This document shows positions 31,733 through 40,487 of a DNA stretch of 64,000 nt, piece by piece; position 1 is the first letter of the stretch, and each line of letters begins with the position of its first letter. Under the pieces are notes generated by a model. That model was given only the letters and a program-made list of their open reading frames with translations, did no database searches and was not told where the DNA came from. Origin of the DNA: Pseudoxanthomonas sp. PXM02 (lineage in GTDB: Bacteria > Pseudomonadota > Gammaproteobacteria > Xanthomonadales > Xanthomonadaceae); NCBI RefSeq assembly GCF_014851805.1, contig NZ_JACVAK010000001.1:558001-622000 (forward strand), written 5' to 3'. The translations under genes were made by a program, and so were the position numbers.

Positions 31733-32845
31733 TCAGTTGTCGAAGCCCACGCGATCGACCAGTTCGCTGGCCTTCTTGCGCTGGGCCACGACCTGCTGCA
31801 ATGGCAGCGGATCGCTGGTCAGCGTGCCGAAGCTGGCGACGACCGGATCCAGTTCGACGCCCGCCTTCACCGGATACTCGTAGTTGGCCTTGGCGTAGAG
31901 GCTCTGCGCTTCATCCGAGACGAGGTATTCGAGCAGCTTCACCGCGTTGTCGCGGTTGGGCGAGAACTTCGCCACCGAGGCGCCGCTGATGTTGACGTGG
32001 GTACCGCTGGGATTTGCCGAGGCGAACACCGGGCGCACCACCTGGATCGCATCGCCCCACTGGCGCTGTTCGGAGCCTTCCTCGCTGTTCTTCATGCGGC
32101 CGACGTAGTACGCGTTGGCGATGCCGATGTCGCAGATGCCGCCCAGGATGTCGCGCGCCACTTCGCGGTCGCCACCGGCAGCCTTGCGCGCCAGGTTGGC
32201 TTTCACTCCGCGCAGCCACTGTTCGGTGGCCGGTTCGCCGGCATGCGCGATCATCGCCGCGATCAGGCTGATGTTGTAGGGATGCTGGCCCGAGCGGATG
32301 CACACCTTGCCCTTCCATTCCGGCTTGGCCAGGTCTTCGTAGGCGAAGCCGGCCAGCGACAGGTCCTTGCGCGCATACAGCACGCGGTCGCGCAGCGACA
32401 GCGCGAACCACTGGCCATCGGCCGCACGCAGGTGCGCGGGGATCGCGGCATCGAGCACCTCGGATGCGACGGGCTGCGTGTGTCCGCCATCGACCAGTTC
32501 GATCAGGTTGCCGCTGTCGACGGTCATCAGCACGTCGGCCGGCGAACGCTCGCCTTCCGCACGCAGGCGCTCGGGCAGGCCGTCCTTGACGAACACCGTG
32601 TTGACCTTGGTGCCGGTCTGCGCGGTGAAGGCATCGAGCAGCGGCTGCACCAGGGCGGGTTCGCGCGTGGTGTAGAGGTTCAGTTCGCCACCGCCCGTGG
32701 CAGGCGTGGGCGCAGCGGCGGCGGGTTCGCTGGCGGGGGCCTGCGGCTTGCAGGCGACGAGCAGGACAAGCAGGCCGCCGGCAGCGGCGAGCTTGCAGGT
32801 ACGCGCCATCAAGGACGCAGGGACACGGTGCGCAACAGAACGCAT
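31733..32845 (-). CDS. Lipid-anchored Fe3+-binding protein of ABC transporter
   Basis: A 370-aa substrate-binding protein with a long lipoprotein signal ending LLVLLVAC (Cys32) and a Pro/Ala linker. It has the class II periplasmic iron-binding fold of FbpA/FutA: LNLYTTREPALVQPLLDAFT, IPAHLRAADGQWFALSLRDR and the paired tyrosines of GIANAYYVGRMKN that coordinate iron in the family. AGGAGAA lies 5 nt before the ATG. Classical FbpA is soluble, so lipid anchoring is a variant. It is the first gene of the operon; a Fur site was not convincingly seen. Confidence 0.9.
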   Translation of the reverse strand: MRSVAHRVPASLMARTCKLAAAGGLLVLLVACKPQAPASEPAAAAPTPATGGGELNLYTTREPALVQPLLDAFTAQTGTKVNTVFVKDGLPERLRAEGERSPADVLMTVDSGNLIELVDGGHTQPVASEVLDAAIPAHLRAADGQWFALSLRDRVLYARKDLSLAGFAYEDLAKPEWKGKVCIRSGQHPYNISLIAAMIAHAGEPATEQWLRGVKANLARKAAGGDREVARDILGGICDIGIANAYYVGRMKNSEEGSEQRQWGDAIQVVRPVFASANPSGTHVNISGASVAKFSPNRDNAVKLLEYLVSDEAQSLYAKANYEYPVKAGVELDPVVASFGTLTSDPLPLQQVVAQRKKASELVDRVGFDN

Positions 32846-33102
32846 GGGTTCTCCTAGGTGATTGAGTGGAGCGCTCTGGCGTAGCCGTGTGCGGGCTTGA
32901 GCGACGACGCGATACTAAGCGTTGGCCAGCAACGAAGCCACCGCGCGACGCCCTTCTTTAGTGCAAGGCACCGCGGAAATCATCCGCGCATGTGCGGATT
33001 GCCGCACAACATGAACGTAAGATTCAGTTAATCGCGCGGTAGAGAAAAGCGCATTGCGCGACGCGTGCGATGATCCAAGTCCCTTGGCTTCCACTTACCT
33101 GC

Positions 33103-34638
33103 ATGGAATGGTTATCCGACCCGACGATCTGGATGGGTCTGGCAACACTGGTGGTGCTCGAGATCATCCTCGGCATCGACAACCTCGTCTTCATCGCCAT
33201 CCTGGCGGACAAGCTTCCTCCGCATCAGCGCGACAAAGCGCGCCTGATCGGCCTGAGCCTGGCGCTGCTCATGCGGCTGGGCCTGCTGGCGACACTTTCC
33301 TGGATCATGCGGCTGACGACGCCGCTGTTCTCCGTCTTCGAACACGCCTTCTCCGGACGCGACCTCATCCTGCTGGTCGGCGGCCTGTTCCTGTTGTTCA
33401 AGGCCACCATGGAGCTGCACGAACGCCTTGAAGGCCGTGCGCACGAGGCCGGCGGCAACAAGGTGTACGCCAGCTTCGGGCTGGTGGTCACGCAGATCGT
33501 CATCCTTGACGCCGTGTTCTCGCTCGACTCGGTGATCACCGCGGTCGGCATGGTCGACGAACTCGGCGTAATGTTCGCGGCCGTGATCATCGCCATGGTC
33601 GTGATGATGCTGGCCAGCAAGCCGCTCACCAGCTTCGTCAACCGGCATCCCACGGTGGTGGTGCTGTGCCTGGGCTTCCTGCTGATGATCGGCTTCAGCC
33701 TCGTGGCCGAAGGCCTGGGCTTCAAGATCCCGAAGGGTTATCTGTACGCGGCCATCGTGTTCTCGATCCTGATCGAAGGCTTCAACCAGTGGTCGCGCTT
33801 CAATCGCGAGAAGCACGCCCAGCGCCTGCCCTTCCGCCAGCGCACCGCCAATGCGGTACTCACGCTGCTCGGCTCGCGCCCGTCGACCGATGCCGCCAAC
33901 GAACCGTCCGGCCAGGAAGCGCGTGAAGAACCCGGCCTGGAAGCCGTCGAGCACGACATGATCCGCAGCGTGCTGACGCTGGCGGACCGCTCGGTGGCCA
34001 GCGTGATGACCGTGCGCACCGACATCCAGTGGATCGACACCCGGAAGGGCCCCGAGCACGCCGCGCAGTTGCTGATGCAGTCGCCGCATACGCGCCTGCT
34101 GGTCGGCGATGGCGAACTCGACAACCTGCAGGGCGTGGTGCAGAGCCGCGACCTGCTGGCGGGCCTGCTGTCCGGCAAGCCGCTGGTGCTGGCCGACCAT
34201 CTGCGCGAGCCGCTGACGCTGCCCGAAGGCACGACGGCGCTGCGGGCGCTGGAGCGCATCAAGCAGCACGCCATCCCGCTGGCGGTGGTCGTGGACGAGT
34301 ACGGCAGCGTCGAGGGTATCGTTACCGCGAACGACCTGCTTGCCGCGATTGCCGGCGACCTGGCGGATACGCGCGATGCCGACTACGGCGCAGAGCAGGC
34401 CGACGGCGGCTGGATCGTCGATGCGTCCATGTCGATGGAAGACGTGGAGCGCGCCACCGGCATCGCGCTGGAGCGAAATCCCGCGTACGTCAGCCTGTCG
34501 GGCCTGTTCCTGCACGCACTGGAGCGGCTGCCTGCCGTTGGCGACAGCGTGCGCTCGGGCGATTGGCGCATCGACGTGCTGACGCTGGAGCGTCGTCGCG
34601 TCGGCAAGGCACGCATCACGGCCGTGGACGAAGAGTGA
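33103..34638 (+). CDS. TerC-family membrane protein with CBS and CorC domains
   Basis: A 511-aa protein. Residues 1-235 are a TerC-like membrane domain with about seven helices ([40 protein letters not shown]). Acidic residues in the LGIDNLVF and FSLDSVI motifs suit ion transport. Then come CBS domains (about 290-420; [35 protein letters not shown]) and a CorC/HlyC domain (about 430-505). This YegH/YoaE-like architecture is linked to metal ion export or homeostasis. MEWLSD at 33103 is chosen; an upstream ATG at 33070 has no ribosome binding site. Confidence 0.9.
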   Translation: MEWLSDPTIWMGLATLVVLEIILGIDNLVFIAILADKLPPHQRDKARLIGLSLALLMRLGLLATLSWIMRLTTPLFSVFEHAFSGRDLILLVGGLFLLFKATMELHERLEGRAHEAGGNKVYASFGLVVTQIVILDAVFSLDSVITAVGMVDELGVMFAAVIIAMVVMMLASKPLTSFVNRHPTVVVLCLGFLLMIGFSLVAEGLGFKIPKGYLYAAIVFSILIEGFNQWSRFNREKHAQRLPFRQRTANAVLTLLGSRPSTDAANEPSGQEAREEPGLEAVEHDMIRSVLTLADRSVASVMTVRTDIQWIDTRKGPEHAAQLLMQSPHTRLLVGDGELDNLQGVVQSRDLLAGLLSGKPLVLADHLREPLTLPEGTTALRALERIKQHAIPLAVVVDEYGSVEGIVTANDLLAAIAGDLADTRDADYGAEQADGGWIVDASMSMEDVERATGIALERNPAYVSLSGLFLHALERLPAVGDSVRSGDWRIDVLTLERRRVGKARITAVDEE

Positions 34639-34718
34639 TCCCGGCACGGTCTGCGCGCAGCGTCGACCGTTCCTGATGCATCCCCGCCCCGCGCCTTCGA
34701 TGGCCGGGGCCGAGGAAC

Positions 34719-35642
34719 CTAGCGCGGTGGCTGGATGGCCGGCGCGTGCTGCGCCATCAGCTCCACGACCCAGTCGATGAGCACGCGCAGCTTGCGGCTG
34801 ACGTGCCGGCTGGGCGGGAACGCCAGGTACATCGGCATCGGGTCGAGCTGCCAGTCTTCGAAGAGCGTCACCAGTTCGCCACGCGCCAACGGTCCGCGCG
34901 CCATGTACTGCGGCAGCCACAGCACGCCCAGCCCCGCGAGGCCGGCGGCGAGATAGGCATTGCCATCATCCACCGACAGCACGTGGCGCCCTTGCACGCG
35001 CAGTTCCTCGTCACCGCGATGCATCGGCGTCATCAGCGCACTGCCGGTGCGCGAACTACGGTAGCCGACGATGCGGTGCCCGGCATCCTCCATCGCCGAC
35101 GGATGCGCCGGCACTCCGGCGCGCGCCAGATACGCGGGCGCGGCGTACACGCCTAGCGGCAGATCGGCGAGATGTCGTGCACGCAGCGACGCATCGGTGA
35201 GCTCGCCGCCGCGGATGACGCAGTCCACGTTCTCGTCGATCAGGTCGATCTTGCGGTCGCTGGCGCCGAGGTCGAGCTGGATATCGGGGTAGCGCGCATG
35301 GAAGTCCGGCAGCGCCGGTACCAGCACCAGGCTGGCCAGCGGTGCGGGCACGTCCACGCGCAGCCGGCCACGCGGCGAGGCGGACGCCGACGACAGGCTG
35401 GTTTCCGCGTCGTCGATATCCGCGAGCAGACGGACCACGCGTTCGTAGTACGCCGCGCCATCGGCGGTGACGTTGACCTTGCGCGTGGTGCGATGGAGCA
35501 GCTTCACGCGCAGGTGCGTCTCGAGCTGCTGCACCAGCTGCGTGACCCGCGTCCGGCTGGCCTGCAGCGTGTCGGCGGCCTTGGTGAAGCTGCCGGTCTC
35601 GACCACGCGGACGAAAGCCTGCATCGCGTCAATACGGTCCAT
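34719..35642 (-). CDS. LysR-family transcriptional regulator (CrgA-type)
   Basis: A 307-aa LysR regulator starting MDRIDAMQAFVRVVETGSFT. The HTH is at about 1-60 (KAADTLQASRTRVTQLVQQL), followed by a substrate-binding domain (LRVDVPAPLASLVLVPALPD). The ATG at 35642 is the standard LysR start; the frame further upstream runs through non-coding DNA. It is divergent from a RidA gene at 35781, with a T-N11-A-containing inverted repeat in the gap, so it probably regulates that gene and itself. Confidence 0.9.
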   Translation of the reverse strand: MDRIDAMQAFVRVVETGSFTKAADTLQASRTRVTQLVQQLETHLRVKLLHRTTRKVNVTADGAAYYERVVRLLADIDDAETSLSSASASPRGRLRVDVPAPLASLVLVPALPDFHARYPDIQLDLGASDRKIDLIDENVDCVIRGGELTDASLRARHLADLPLGVYAAPAYLARAGVPAHPSAMEDAGHRIVGYRSSRTGSALMTPMHRGDEELRVQGRHVLSVDDGNAYLAAGLAGLGVLWLPQYMARGPLARGELVTLFEDWQLDPMPMYLAFPPSRHVSRKLRVLIDWVVELMAQHAPAIQPPR

Positions 35643-35666
35643 GCGGGCTCCAGGGATGGATGGGAT

Positions 35667-35685
35667 TGTTTGGATTCTACAAACA
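35667..35685. promoter_or_regulatory. Candidate LysR box between LysR and RidA genes
   Basis: TGTTTG-GATTCTA-CAAACA is a perfect 6-7-6 inverted repeat. A T at 35670 and an A at 35682 fit the T-N11-A rule for LysR operators. It lies 25 nt upstream of the LysR start and 95 nt upstream of the RidA start. Confidence 0.55.
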
Positions 35686-35780
35686 GTGATCCCGCGATCG
35701 CGACGTATATCCGGGCGGAGGGCGTCTCTAGAGTGATCGCCATCCACCCCAGGGCCGTTGGCCCCATCAGGAGATTTCCC

Positions 35781-36173
35781 ATGACCATCCGAGACGTCGT
35801 CTTTCCCGAGGGCCGCCGGGCCCTGTACGACAAGCATCGCTATTCGCCCGCCATCCGTTCCGGCGGCTTCCTGTTCGTGTCCGGCCAAGTGGGCGCCCGT
35901 GAAGACGGATCGCCCGAACCCGACTTCGAGACCCAGGTGCGCCTGGCCTTCACCCGTCTCGAGGCGACCTTGCGCGCCGCCGGTTGTGGTCTGGACGACA
36001 TCGTCGACCTGACCAGCTTCCACACCGATCCCGAGCACCAGTTCGAGACCGTGCTGAAGGTCAAGGACGAGGTGTTCCCGACCACGCCCTACCCGAACTG
36101 GACCGCGCTCGGCGTCACCTGGCTGGCGGGCTTCGACTTCGAGATCAAGGTGACCGCGCGAATTCCCGAGTGA
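35781..36173 (+). CDS. RidA family protein (enamine/imine deaminase type) 1
   Basis: A 130-aa RidA/YjgF-like protein starting MTIRDVVFPEGRRALYDKHR, with AGGAG 8 nt upstream. It has the trimeric-fold blocks SPAIRSGGFLFVSGQVGARE and PNWTALGVTWLAGFDFEIKV. The family hydrolyses reactive enamines/imines formed by PLP enzymes and often sits in catabolic clusters; the invariant Arg of the active site is not clearly aligned here. Divergent from the LysR gene. Confidence 0.85.
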   Translation: MTIRDVVFPEGRRALYDKHRYSPAIRSGGFLFVSGQVGAREDGSPEPDFETQVRLAFTRLEATLRAAGCGLDDIVDLTSFHTDPEHQFETVLKVKDEVFPTTPYPNWTALGVTWLAGFDFEIKVTARIPE

Positions 36174-36205
36174 CAGTGGAGGAGCGCTTCATCCGTCAGC
36201 CAGAG

Positions 36206-36230
36206 GCGGACATCCGGGCAGGGTGTCCGC
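36206..36230. terminator. Hairpin between convergent RidA and AraC genes
   Basis: GCGGACA (36206-36212) and TGTCCGC (36224-36230) form a perfect 7-bp stem with an 11-nt loop in the convergent gap between the RidA gene and the AraC gene. No T-tract; weak evidence. Confidence 0.3.
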
Positions 36231-36300
36231 TTGACGCCATGAGCGGATTTCACGGTGTGGCCACCACTCGATAGCCGGCGATGCGCCAATGTCGGCGCGT

Positions 36301-36747
36301 CTACGGCCTGACGTCGCAAGAACCCTTCACGGTGGCGAGATACTGATGGGGACTTACGCCGGTCGCCGCACGGAATGCGCGCGAAAAATGGCTGTGGTCG
36401 AAGTAGCCCAGGTCCGTCGCCATCGTCGCCAACGGAACCCTCCCCGTCCGCAACAGACGCTTCGCTTCCAGCACGCGTCGCCAGCGCACGTACTGCATGG
36501 GGCTCATCCCGGTCTGCGAGCGGAAGGTACGCGCGAAGTGGAATCGGCTGACATGCGATGCCTCGGCGATGTCCTTCAGCGATATGGGCTCGCGGAACCG
36601 GAACTCGATGTAGACGAGCGCCGAGGTCACCGACCTGGCTTTCGAGCATCCACGCTGGAATGGAGCAGGCCCATGGGGCATCGACGGAGTGCCGCCAATG
36701 CCCTCCTGCATCCGAAACAGATTCCTCGGATTGGATCGTAGAGGCAT
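36301..36747 (-). CDS. Short AraC-type regulator, paralogue 1
   Basis: A 148-aa protein with a C-terminal AraC DNA-binding domain (about 45-140): FREPISLKDIAEASHVSRFH, TGMSPMQYVRWRRVLEAKRL and LGYFDHSHFSRAFRAATGVS. There is only a short N-terminal lead and no cupin sensor. It is strikingly similar to the AraC gene at 50041-50502 (shared GMSPMQYVRWRRVLEAKR and LGYFDHSHFSR). It is the last gene of the minus-strand run 45375-36301. The start at 36747 has a weak ribosome binding site. Confidence 0.8.
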   Translation of the reverse strand: MPLRSNPRNLFRMQEGIGGTPSMPHGPAPFQRGCSKARSVTSALVYIEFRFREPISLKDIAEASHVSRFHFARTFRSQTGMSPMQYVRWRRVLEAKRLLRTGRVPLATMATDLGYFDHSHFSRAFRAATGVSPHQYLATVKGSCDVRP

Positions 36748-36845
36748 GTCCACTTGCGTTACTTTCCGTCGTTCAACGAGGCAGCCGGTTCGCAGCCGCT
36801 TGATGGACGACTGCGATCCCAGACAGCTGGTGCTCAACACCGACG

Positions 36846-37289
36846 TCAAGGGCGGATTTCCGCACGGAACGCGATCTCGATCAGCTGATCCGGGCGCGCC
36901 AGCGAGGAGACGCCGATCAGGTTGCTCGCCAGCGGAGGAACTTCCTGTCCGTACACGGCCGGACGAACCTTTCCGCTTGCCGCGAATGCCGAGGGAATGT
37001 CCAGCACGAACAGCGTTTCTTCGACCACGTCGTCCAGGCTCGCCCCCAGTTCTCCGAGTATGAACTTCGCGTTTTCGTAGGTCTGCCGCATCTGCGCCTC
37101 CATCGTCGAGAAGTCTGCCGGCTTGCCGTTCTCGTCCAGTGTTGCAGGTGCGACGAACTCGCCCTGCGGGGTATGCGACAGCTGGCCGGACACATAGATC
37201 GTGTTGTCGATCCGGACGGCCTGCACGTAGCGGTAGGCGTTTTCCCACGGTACGCCGAAGCTCGCGGTGCGGCGGATGGTCTTGCTCAT
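36846..37289 (-). CDS. RidA family protein 2
   Basis: A 147-aa RidA/YjgF protein with an excellent GAGGAGGAAA ribosome binding site. Blocks: RYVQAVRIDNTIYVSGQLSH, FSTMEAQMRQTYENAKFILG, LASNLIGVSSLARPDQLIEI. It is a close paralogue of the protein at 43813-44274 (shared STMEAQMRQ, LFVLDI, SNLIGVS). Probable imine/enamine hydrolase or related detoxifying protein. In the middle of the minus-strand run, between the porin and AraC genes. Confidence 0.85.
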   Translation of the reverse strand: MSKTIRRTASFGVPWENAYRYVQAVRIDNTIYVSGQLSHTPQGEFVAPATLDENGKPADFSTMEAQMRQTYENAKFILGELGASLDDVVEETLFVLDIPSAFAASGKVRPAVYGQEVPPLASNLIGVSSLARPDQLIEIAFRAEIRP

Positions 37290-37365
37290 GGATGTTTCCT
37301 CCTCATCAGGTTGGGGACTGTTGATCGCTCAGCAGAATCGGGAACTGGCGACGGGTTGGCACGCT

Positions 37366-38706
37366 TCAGAACTGGTGCTGGATCGTCATCTCGACATGTC
37401 TTAGCGGCGCGTGTGCGCCCGTCTCGCGCAGGAATGATCCCGGCCGGAAATACGCGAGCGTCATTGCGGCGTCCCATCCCGGCGTCAGGACCCAGTCAGC
37501 GCTGAGCGAGGCGATCGTCGCCACATGGCGGGCATTGCTGTCACCTGGTGCGCGTATCAACCGGCCATTGGGTGCGTAAACCCCGTCCTGCGTGCGGTGG
37601 CGCCAGAAAAAGTCGACCCGGCCACTCAGTTCCATCCGCGGTGTGGGTTGCAGGCGGAGCACCGGCTGGAGATTGAAGAAATTTCGCGGCCCCAGCGTCG
37701 CCTCGTCGCCGAAGTAGTTGCCGCGGGGATACATCGGGTTGAAGGTCTGGAGCCGACCGTCGTCCGGGTCACGGTCGCCACTGGCGATGGATGCCAGTAG
37801 CGCGACCTGCGGTTGCCAGACGGTGGCCTCGAACGTGTAGCCCGTGTCGGTGGCGACCGACCACGCGCGAATGTCGGCGTTGCCGTAGCGGCCGCCCTGG
37901 GCCATGAATTCCCAGTTCCACGCCCACGCACCCCGATCCTCGAAACGCCTGGCACCAAAGGTCCAGCGACGCTCGTGCGCTGCAGCGTTCAGATAGCGGG
38001 CGCGCGCATCCTCGTAGTGCAGCAGGTAGACGTCCCAGCCGCGGCCAGCGCCGTAAACGCCATGGAGATGCTGGCTGTCGAGGCGAGCATCATCGAAGGT
38101 TCCCGGCCGATGCTCTCTGGGCACGCCGGCGATGACATCCACGCGCCAGTCGCCGTAATGCGCATAGGCACGTGCCATCTCGAAACTTCGCCGCACATTG
38201 GGCCCTTCCCGCACGTCGATCAGTCGGCCGGATCCGAACCGCAGTTCCTGGATGCCGACGCGCACACCGCGGGTCCCGGTCGCCGTGTTGGCGCGCCACT
38301 CGCCGAACAGGTTCGTCGGATCAAGGCGATTGGCATCGACCGGGGAGGGTCCGTCGGCCCGTCCATGTGCCAGCGACATGCCCAGCTGTGCGAAGCCACG
38401 CCAGTGCGCGCCCCATGCCAGGTCCGCGAAGATGGAGTAGCGCTGGAGCACCACCCCCGCGCGATCCTGCGGGGCATCGCCGAACGCCGGGTTGTCGATG
38501 TACTCGTAGCGCCAGCGCAGGCCGCCCCCGATGCTCACGGTCGCATCCTCGCCTAGCGGGCGATGCTTCCAGCAGGCCATCGGCCGACGCTCCGTACAGT
38601 TGTGGCGCTGGGTGGCGAAGTTGTCCTCGTAGCGCAGCAATTCGAACTGCGCCGCCGAAGATTCCACCGCCATCAGCAGCAGGACTGGAGACAGGACAGC
38701 GCGCAT
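37366..38706 (-). CDS. Alginate export (AlgE)-like outer-membrane porin
   Basis: A 446-aa secreted beta-barrel protein with signal MRAVLSPVLLLMAVESSAAQ. It has repeated amphipathic aromatic strands (GLRWRYEYIDNPAFG, LQRYSIFADLAWGAHWRGFA, QPVLRLQPTPRMELSGRVDF) and ends with MTIQHQF, a C-terminal aromatic typical of barrel proteins. The pattern matches the alginate_exp family of AlgE/OprE-like porins. Its neighbours (exporter, amidohydrolase, RidA) suggest uptake or release of a small molecule, not alginate itself, since no alginate biosynthesis genes are here. Confidence 0.75.
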   Translation of the reverse strand: MRAVLSPVLLLMAVESSAAQFELLRYEDNFATQRHNCTERRPMACWKHRPLGEDATVSIGGGLRWRYEYIDNPAFGDAPQDRAGVVLQRYSIFADLAWGAHWRGFAQLGMSLAHGRADGPSPVDANRLDPTNLFGEWRANTATGTRGVRVGIQELRFGSGRLIDVREGPNVRRSFEMARAYAHYGDWRVDVIAGVPREHRPGTFDDARLDSQHLHGVYGAGRGWDVYLLHYEDARARYLNAAAHERRWTFGARRFEDRGAWAWNWEFMAQGGRYGNADIRAWSVATDTGYTFEATVWQPQVALLASIASGDRDPDDGRLQTFNPMYPRGNYFGDEATLGPRNFFNLQPVLRLQPTPRMELSGRVDFFWRHRTQDGVYAPNGRLIRAPGDSNARHVATIASLSADWVLTPGWDAAMTLAYFRPGSFLRETGAHAPLRHVEMTIQHQF

Positions 38707-38788
38707 GATCAATCCGCTCGACGATCCTGGAGCGCGCGACGCGTACCCTGCCCGTTCCGTGCGGTATCCATCGTGCATCGCAGGACGG

Positions 38789-40444
38789 TCACACCATCTC
38801 CTTGCCGCCGGACATGTTCGACGTCTTCAACGGCGCGCCCGGGTTACCGCCTACGAAATGACGGACATGGGGTCGGACAGTCGGGTCCGAGAGGAGCGCG
38901 AGGATCTGCTCCTGCAGCACCCGCTCGCCTTCGGTGACCCGCTCGTGCTGTCGCAGGTGCTCCAGCCACGAGCCGTCCAGGAAATACTCGAGGTACGTGC
39001 CCGGCACTTCCGTATCCTCGGCGACACCCCACTGCACCGCGCCGTCGCGACGACGGCTGCGCCCCAGCGCCTGCATCAAAGCGAGGAATTCCTCGCGGTG
39101 ATCCAGCGCGATCCTGTATTCGATCGTGATCAGCACGGGTCCGCGATCGCCCGCGACATCGTCCACAAGCACCGGTTGCGGCCAGTGACCGGACGGGGTG
39201 ACGTTCACGCGCGCGGCTTCGCCCAGGCGATACCGCACACCGAACAGTGCGGCGACCACGGTGCCTGCGGCGGCGATCAGCAGGGCGGTGGTGGTGCTGG
39301 TCTGCTGCGCCAGCGTGCCCCAGCCCAGGCTGCCGATGGCCATGCCGCCCGAGAACACGACGATGTACAGCGACAACGCACGCGCCCTCACCCATGCCGG
39401 CACCGAGGTCTGGGCGGCGATCTGCAACGACGAGAGCACCGTGATCCACGCGAAGCCGTTGACCAGCGACACCACGAACAGCACCTGGACGTTGCGCAGC
39501 AAGGCCAGTGCCAGCATGCAACCGGCATAGACCAGCGTGGCGATCAGCACCATGCGGTCGGGATCGATGCGTGCGCGCAGTTTCGGCAGCAACAGCGCAC
39601 CACTGATCGCACCGATGCCGATGCAGCCCAGCAGCAACCCGTAGGTGCCGGCACTGGCCTGCAGGTCGCGGTTCACGACGATGGGCAGCAACGCCGTCAA
39701 CGCGCTGGCGAAGACGAAGAAGCTGGCGGCCTTCACCAGCACGGACTGCAGCACGGAGGCCTGCGTGGCGTAGCGCAGGCCCGCACGCAACGCGACACCG
39801 AACGATTCCGGCGGCAATGTCGTCGCGCTCGGCGTACGCCGCCAGGCGACCAGCACGATGGCCACGCCGAGGAAACTGAGCGCATTGATCGCGAAGGCCC
39901 ACTGGATGCCGGCATTGGCCACGATCAGCCCGCCCAGCGCGGGGCCCACGGCACGCGCGATGTTCATGCTCAGCGATGACAGCGCCACCGCCTGGCTCAG
40001 CATCGACTTCGGCACCATCTCGGGCACCGTCGCCTGCTGTGCGGGCAAGGCCATCGCCCCACCGATGCCGAGCGCGAACGTCAGCGTGATCAGGGTCCAT
40101 GGCCCCAGCATGTCGAGGTGCGCCAGCACGGCCAACGTACTGGCGACCAGCAGCATCCACAGCTGCGCCAGGATCAGGTACTTCCGGCGATCGACGATGT
40201 CCGCCAGCGTGCCGGCCAGCACCGCGAGCAGCACCACCGGCAGCGTGGTGGCCGACTGCACGGCGGCCACCATGAACGGCGAGCCGGTGGTCTCGGCCAT
40301 CACCCACGCAGCACTGACGTCGTGGATCCAGGTACCGATGTTGCCCGCGAGGACCGCGAGCCAGAGATTGCGGAACGTGGGCTGGCTCAAAGGCGACCAA
40401 GCACCGAGTACGGGGGCGCCCGGTGGTGAAGAGGGTTGGTTCAT
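38789..40444 (-). CDS. MFS_3 family exporter with C-terminal ABM-like domain
   Basis: A 551-aa major facilitator. About 12 transmembrane helices cover residues 20-410 (LWLAVLAGNIGTWIHDVSAA, LIVANAGIQWAFAINALSFL). A soluble C-terminal region (about 430-540; LITIEYRIALDHREEFLALM, YLEYFLDGSWLEHLRQHERV) looks like an antibiotic-biosynthesis-monooxygenase fold, as in MFS_3 (PF05977) proteins. AGGAAA is 6 nt before the ATG at 40444. Probably exports a small organic compound. Codirectional with the amidohydrolase upstream (43-nt gap). Confidence 0.85.
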   Translation of the reverse strand: MNQPSSPPGAPVLGAWSPLSQPTFRNLWLAVLAGNIGTWIHDVSAAWVMAETTGSPFMVAAVQSATTLPVVLLAVLAGTLADIVDRRKYLILAQLWMLLVASTLAVLAHLDMLGPWTLITLTFALGIGGAMALPAQQATVPEMVPKSMLSQAVALSSLSMNIARAVGPALGGLIVANAGIQWAFAINALSFLGVAIVLVAWRRTPSATTLPPESFGVALRAGLRYATQASVLQSVLVKAASFFVFASALTALLPIVVNRDLQASAGTYGLLLGCIGIGAISGALLLPKLRARIDPDRMVLIATLVYAGCMLALALLRNVQVLFVVSLVNGFAWITVLSSLQIAAQTSVPAWVRARALSLYIVVFSGGMAIGSLGWGTLAQQTSTTTALLIAAAGTVVAALFGVRYRLGEAARVNVTPSGHWPQPVLVDDVAGDRGPVLITIEYRIALDHREEFLALMQALGRSRRRDGAVQWGVAEDTEVPGTYLEYFLDGSWLEHLRQHERVTEGERVLQEQILALLSDPTVRPHVRHFVGGNPGAPLKTSNMSGGKEMV

Positions 40445-40487
40445 CGCGGTTTCCTGAAGTGCATGAAGCGGACGTGGGGCGCGTGCA

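Noticed and set aside
32846-33000. Fur box upstream of the iron ABC operon
   Set aside because: No 19-bp GATAATGATAATCATTATC-like match could be seen in the GC-rich upstream region.
32846-33102. yybP-ykoY manganese riboswitch before the TerC gene
   Set aside because: No recognisable aptamer sequence or two-stem architecture; the start has only a short leader. Only a weak 6-bp hairpin is present.
37366-38706. Alginate biosynthesis locus
   Set aside because: Only the AlgE-like porin is present; no alg genes accompany it.
38789-40444. Novel fusion of MFS transporter and ABM domain
   Set aside because: The MFS_3 (PF05977) family normally includes such a C-terminal domain, so it is not unusual.
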